NCBI GenBank assembly: GCA_030523505.1
Contig: JAUNIK010000008.1
Coordinates: forward strand, 1 to 8,519
Reading direction: 5' to 3'
Source of the DNA: Prevotellaceae bacterium
GTDB lineage: Bacteria > Bacteroidota > Bacteroidia > Bacteroidales > Bacteroidaceae
Length of the DNA: 8,519 nt
In this document: piece by piece, positions 5,912-8,519 of the stretch
Numbering within the stretch: position 1 is the stretch's first letter
Layout of the letters: every line of letters begins with the position of its first letter
Notes under the pieces: generated by a model
Told to the model about the DNA's origin: nothing
The model's input: the letters and a program-made list of their open reading frames with translations, nothing else
The model's database searches: none
Translations under genes and position numbers: made by a program

Positions 5912-8056
5912 TTAATAGGTACAGTCCTCGAAATGGGAATCCTCCCTGAACGTTGACGCCGGCAGTCCAGCTTTGTTGATGAGGTTTGCCCTAGTGAATG
6001 GTTGCCAGCCATATCTCACAATAACTCCATTACCAACATTTTCCATTTCCTTACAGGTTAGAACGACTTTATCTCCATCAATTCTCGCCTCTGCCGGATA
6101 GAAAATGCCTTTATCATAGTCGGCCACTTCGAAAGTGCTCGGTGCTTTGCCATCGGATGTAGCAAGACCTTCAGCCCAATTGAAACTGACAACAATCTCT
6201 TTGCCCACAACCTCAACGCCAGTAACCTCCGGTCCACTTGGAATAAGGTCATGATGTTCGTAGGTGTCGTAAAGAGCCTGCAGTGCCAAGCGATGACCTA
6301 CCTCCGCCTTGCGTGTAGGATGCACATCGAGCGAGTCGCCCACATCGGTGGTTACCGCCATTCTGACATTCCAGTTTTTTTCCGCAATCTTTCGCTGACT
6401 ATCGCGGAACCAAGGCCACGATGGTCGGTTCAGACTGGATAACTGAACCATATAGAGTGATGGAACGGCCTCACCATTGGTCCATGTGTCGAGCCATTTT
6501 CTTGTCAGCAGGTCGAACAACTTCTCATGCGCCTCGTAGTTGTGGGCATTCGACTCACCCTGATACCACACAAATCCCTTGACAGGCATCCCCTCGAGAG
6601 GGAGCATACCAGCCTCGTACATATAACATGGTTCATAAGGATGGCGTTGCAGTGGGTTGTTGGCTTGGGCTATGTTCTTCTTTGCCCTACCACGAACCCA
6701 ATCCTGAATGAAATCGTTGTTCTTCCAGTCGTTCAGTATGGCTGGGAACTCATGCTCAAGGGTGTTGCGGTCAATCCACGCCTCGATAGGAGTGCCACCC
6801 ACAGCATTGCACACCAATCCGATAGGAATACCAGTAGAGTCGTTCAGTTCCTTACCGAAATAATAGCCGATGGCCGAGAACACGGACGCCGTCTCAGGAG
6901 TACACTCCGTCCACTGAGGTATGTCCATATATTGCAGACGATTCACGGAATCAAGCACTTCTACAGGCCATTCGGTATTGCTCGTGTCCCAACGACCACG
7001 CATATTCAGCAGACGGATATTCGGGTTCTTCGCCTTCGGGATATCGCGCTGGGCAGTGGCTGCCGAGTGGAGTTGAAACGCCATGTTCGACTGTCCCGAA
7101 CAGAGCCATATATCACCAGCAAGGATGTTCTTATAGACAAGAGTCTTTGCCCGTGTTGCGACTATCAGCGTGTAGGTCTTGCCAGCTTCAAGAACATTGT
7201 CATTGTCAGACACGCTCCATTCGCCAGTTTCAGACGAAGGGGTTGCTGTGGCCTCGTATTTGTAGTCTTTACCATCGGTAAATGTCACGCTCACCTTGTC
7301 TCCAGCATTCGCCTTTCCCTTGCAACAGAACGGTTCGCCATATTGCATCATCATATTATCGCTATACCACGCCGGCAACTGCAAACCACCGAAATCGCCC
7401 GTGATACCCTGATAGGCAACCTTTGCGAGGAGTCCTGCACCTTCAGCGTTAGGATGAACAGCATCGGTGAGCAGTTCCGGACGAGAATACAAAGGGGTGA
7501 AGAAGTCGATGAGTTGGCATTTCCGAGCCTTTGCCACCATCCTTACCTCCGCCGTTATCTCTTCGCGCCAATCGCGAGTGCCACTCTGAAAACGAGGATG
7601 GCGGTGAGACAGCGGAGTGAGTTCGGCAATGAGGACACGCACCTTAGGATTTATCATACGGAGAGTGTCGATAAGGGCGCAATAGTCTGGAATGAAGTCA
7701 TCGCGATAGTTGGGCCAGTTGCGAGGGTCGGTGTCGTTGATGCCGAGATGAATCACGGCAATATCGGCATTGAAAGCCTTGGCGTCAATCCATTCCTGTT
7801 GCTCGACGTATGGGCGATGACCACGACGAAGGAGTGTAGCCCCCGGTTTGCCGAAGTTGCCAACGATATAATTATCGCCAAGCATCTGTTGCAACTGAAC
7901 GGGATAGGCGTAATGTTCACGATCGTCGATAGCCGTGCCGTAGGTGATGCTGTTTCCGATACAAGCCACACGCAGTGGTTGCTTCTTTGCCTTTGGTTTT
8001 GCTGAAATAGAACCAATGAATGTGCAAACTATGAGTAGTACGAATAATCTCTTCAT
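5912..8056 (-). CDS. Two-domain SGNH esterase, sialate-O-acetylesterase-like (NanS type)
   Basis: This 714-residue exported esterase has a signal peptide (MKRLFVLLIVCTFIGSISA). The N-terminal GDSL/SGNH domain (about 28-215) contains GNSIT with nucleophile S36, the GIND block (N107) and DAVHPN (D198, H201). A beta-rich region follows (about 225-310). The second SGNH domain, of the sialate-O-acetylesterase (SASA) type, covers about 311-600, with CSGQSNM (S323), NAVGGTPIEAW (418-427), WYQGESN (497-503) and DVHP (D577, H579). A C-terminal beta domain (605-714) ends the protein. Bacteroidetes NanS-type enzymes remove O-acetyl groups from sialic acids so that sialidases can act; related members deacetylate plant polysaccharides. 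No sialidase, nan genes or susCD pair is in view, so the glycan is unknown. It should act in the periplasm or at the cell surface, has its own promoter, and is convergent with the preceding gene. Confidence 0.88.
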   Translation of the reverse strand: MKRLFVLLIVCTFIGSISAKPKAKKQPLRVACIGNSITYGTAIDDREHYAYPVQLQQMLGDNYIVGNFGKPGATLLRRGHRPYVEQQEWIDAKAFNADIAVIHLGINDTDPRNWPNYRDDFIPDYCALIDTLRMINPKVRVLIAELTPLSHRHPRFQSGTRDWREEITAEVRMVAKARKCQLIDFFTPLYSRPELLTDAVHPNAEGAGLLAKVAYQGITGDFGGLQLPAWYSDNMMMQYGEPFCCKGKANAGDKVSVTFTDGKDYKYEATATPSSETGEWSVSDNDNVLEAGKTYTLIVATRAKTLVYKNILAGDIWLCSGQSNMAFQLHSAATAQRDIPKAKNPNIRLLNMRGRWDTSNTEWPVEVLDSVNRLQYMDIPQWTECTPETASVFSAIGYYFGKELNDSTGIPIGLVCNAVGGTPIEAWIDRNTLEHEFPAILNDWKNNDFIQDWVRGRAKKNIAQANNPLQRHPYEPCYMYEAGMLPLEGMPVKGFVWYQGESNAHNYEAHEKLFDLLTRKWLDTWTNGEAVPSLYMVQLSSLNRPSWPWFRDSQRKIAEKNWNVRMAVTTDVGDSLDVHPTRKAEVGHRLALQALYDTYEHHDLIPSGPEVTGVEVVGKEIVVSFNWAEGLATSDGKAPSTFEVADYDKGIFYPAEARIDGDKVVLTCKEMENVGNGVIVRYGWQPFTRANLINKAGLPASTFREDSHFEDCTY

Positions 8057-8080
8057 TATCGGTGATGATTGTTTTGCCTA

Positions 8081-8112
8081 CAAAAATAAGTAAATCCTTC
8101 GAAATATACAAA
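8081..8112 (-). promoter_or_regulatory. Promoter for the esterase gene
   Basis: On the minus strand TTTG (8112-8109), a 20-nt spacer and TATTTTTG (8088-8081) match the Bacteroidetes consensus exactly. Transcription near 8074 leaves an 18-nt leader before the ATG at 8056. Confidence 0.72.
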
Positions 8113-8181
8113 TTAATGTATTAAATAATCATAGATTCTGGGAACGATATACAATTCGGCACAAGATAATATTTCATTTTT

Positions 8182-8317
8182 TTATCAAGAATTAGAGAAT
8201 TAGAGAATTTACTATCCAGCATAAGTTATCCATCCGGATGGCAATTCTAAAATTCTCAGAGAATTCAAAGAATTATTTCCTATACAGAAAAAAATACAAT
8301 TCTCTAATTCTTGATAA
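8182..8317. repeat. 136-bp MITE-like element with perfect 20-bp inverted ends
   Basis: TTATCAAGAATTAGAGAATT at 8182-8201 is repeated as an exact reverse complement at 8298-8317. The interior is AT-rich, has no frame, and contains a GAATTAGA tandem run extending from the left arm, the palindrome CCATCCGGATGG at 8230-8241 and several AGAATT/AATTCT words. The element is non-coding and could be a miniature transposable element moved by a transposase elsewhere, or a structured intergenic repeat. No transposase or clear target duplication is present. Confidence 0.65.
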
Positions 8318-8344
8318 TAAAGAAACTTTGCGCCTAGTGTAAAT

Positions 8345-8378
8345 ACCAAATCGAAAACTATTTTTATTTTCGTTTGGT
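8345..8378. promoter_or_regulatory. Inverted repeat overlapping the riboswitch promoter
   Basis: ACCAAA-T-CGAAAA (8345-8357) is complementary to TTTTCGTTTGGT (8367-8378): 12 pairs with one bulged T and a 9-nt loop region. The right arm covers the -33 TTTG at 8373-8376, so it could be an operator for a repressor. This role is inferred from position only. Confidence 0.4.
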
Positions 8379-8404
8379 TATTTCACTCGTTTGTTGTAAC
8401 TTTG
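8373..8404 (+). promoter_or_regulatory. Promoter of the cobalamin-riboswitch transcript
   Basis: TTTG (8373-8376), a 20-nt spacer and TAACTTTG (8397-8404) match the consensus exactly. The predicted transcription start, near 8410, falls at the first base of the riboswitch closing stem. Confidence 0.75.
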
Positions 8405-8409
8405 CACTG

Positions 8410-8519
8410 CAATAGTCAGGGGAATGCAGGTGAGAATCCTGAACTGTCCCGCAACTGTGTTTAAGTCAGAATGCCTGCTATTGTTTCCTCAACCTACGGG
8501 GAATTCCATTGGACCGCGA
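8410..8519 (+). ncRNA. Cobalamin riboswitch (core 8410-8483; downstream part cut by window edge)
   Basis: The segment holds GGGGAA (8419-8424), the B12-box-like CAGGTGAGAATCCTGAACTG (8427-8446), then TCCCGCAACTGT (8447-8458), and a 3' conserved part, GTCAGAATGCCTGC (8465-8478). These match the order of the conserved blocks of cobalamin riboswitches, which bind adenosyl- or other cobalamins and repress translation or transcription. CAATAG (8410-8415) pairs with CTATTG (8478-8483) as a closing stem, and CAGG with CCTG inside the box. The regulated gene is to the right of the window; in Bacteroidetes such switches usually precede cobalamin uptake (BtuB-like TonB receptors) or B12-related genes. 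The 34 bases after the core include the palindrome GGAATTCC (8500-8507) and are probably part of the expression platform. Confidence 0.88.

Noticed and set aside
5610..5915. A 101-codon plus-strand frame through the end of the envelope gene and the hairpin repeat
   Set aside because: It starts inside a convincing gene in another frame and continues through a dispersed GC-rich repeat that yields low-complexity protein.
6527..8005. A 492-codon open frame on the plus strand
   Set aside because: It lies entirely antisense to the esterase gene, whose two catalytic motif sets prove the minus-strand frame. Its translation is rich in Arg, His and Ile without any recognisable domain, as expected of a mirror frame.
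8187..8208. Short CRISPR-like repeats (GAATTAGA run)
   Set aside because: The units are 8 nt, directly adjacent and without spacers. They belong to the arm of the inverted-repeat element.

Overview
The window looks like a chromosomal segment from a Bacteroidales bacterium, most likely Prevotella or a close relative. Evidence for this: promoters follow the Bacteroidetes pattern TTTG, about 20 nt, TAnnTTTG, and purine-rich Shine-Dalgarno sites are not obvious. The proteins also fit: a DUF4348-type lipoprotein, a PheS with a four-cysteine insertion and no adjacent pheT, and a two-domain sialate-O-acetylesterase-like protein. The genus is inferred from overall resemblance, not from a marker gene.

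Layout, left to right. Positions 1-278 carry the N-terminal part of an unrecognised minus-strand membrane protein that runs off the left edge. Positions 317-475 (+) hold a DUF2442 gene with a good promoter, cut short where it meets the end of the next gene. A minus-strand cluster follows, transcribed DUF4348-type lipoprotein, then murB (1 nt gap), then a PhnP-like metallo-beta-lactamase-fold hydrolase. The last two are separated by 102 bp containing a GC-rich double hairpin. From the divergent intergenic region at 3242-3455, pheS is read on the plus strand.

The 383 bp between pheS and the next gene (4494-4876) are rich in structure: a dispersed GC-rich hairpin repeat, a candidate small RNA ending in a strong hairpin, a second short terminator, a 97-bp inverted-repeat unit and a clear promoter. 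This promoter drives a secreted or envelope protein of unknown function (4877-5776), which is followed by a second copy of the same GC-rich repeat. That copy separates it from a convergent 714-residue esterase gene (5912-8056, minus) carrying two complete SGNH catalytic sets.

The right end (8057-8519) has no protein gene. It holds the esterase promoter, a 136-bp MITE-like element with perfect 20-bp inverted ends, a promoter overlapped by a 12-bp inverted repeat, and a cobalamin riboswitch reading rightward toward a gene outside the window.

The coding content is mostly ordinary: cell-wall synthesis, tRNA charging, envelope lipoproteins and glycan deacetylation. I saw no transposase, phage gene, CRISPR array, tRNA or rRNA, and I cannot support a claim of a new multi-gene system. 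The most interesting signals are non-coding: the compact cobalamin riboswitch, the inverted-repeat elements, the paired dispersed repeats and the candidate small RNA. The truncated DUF2442 junction is also worth a look.
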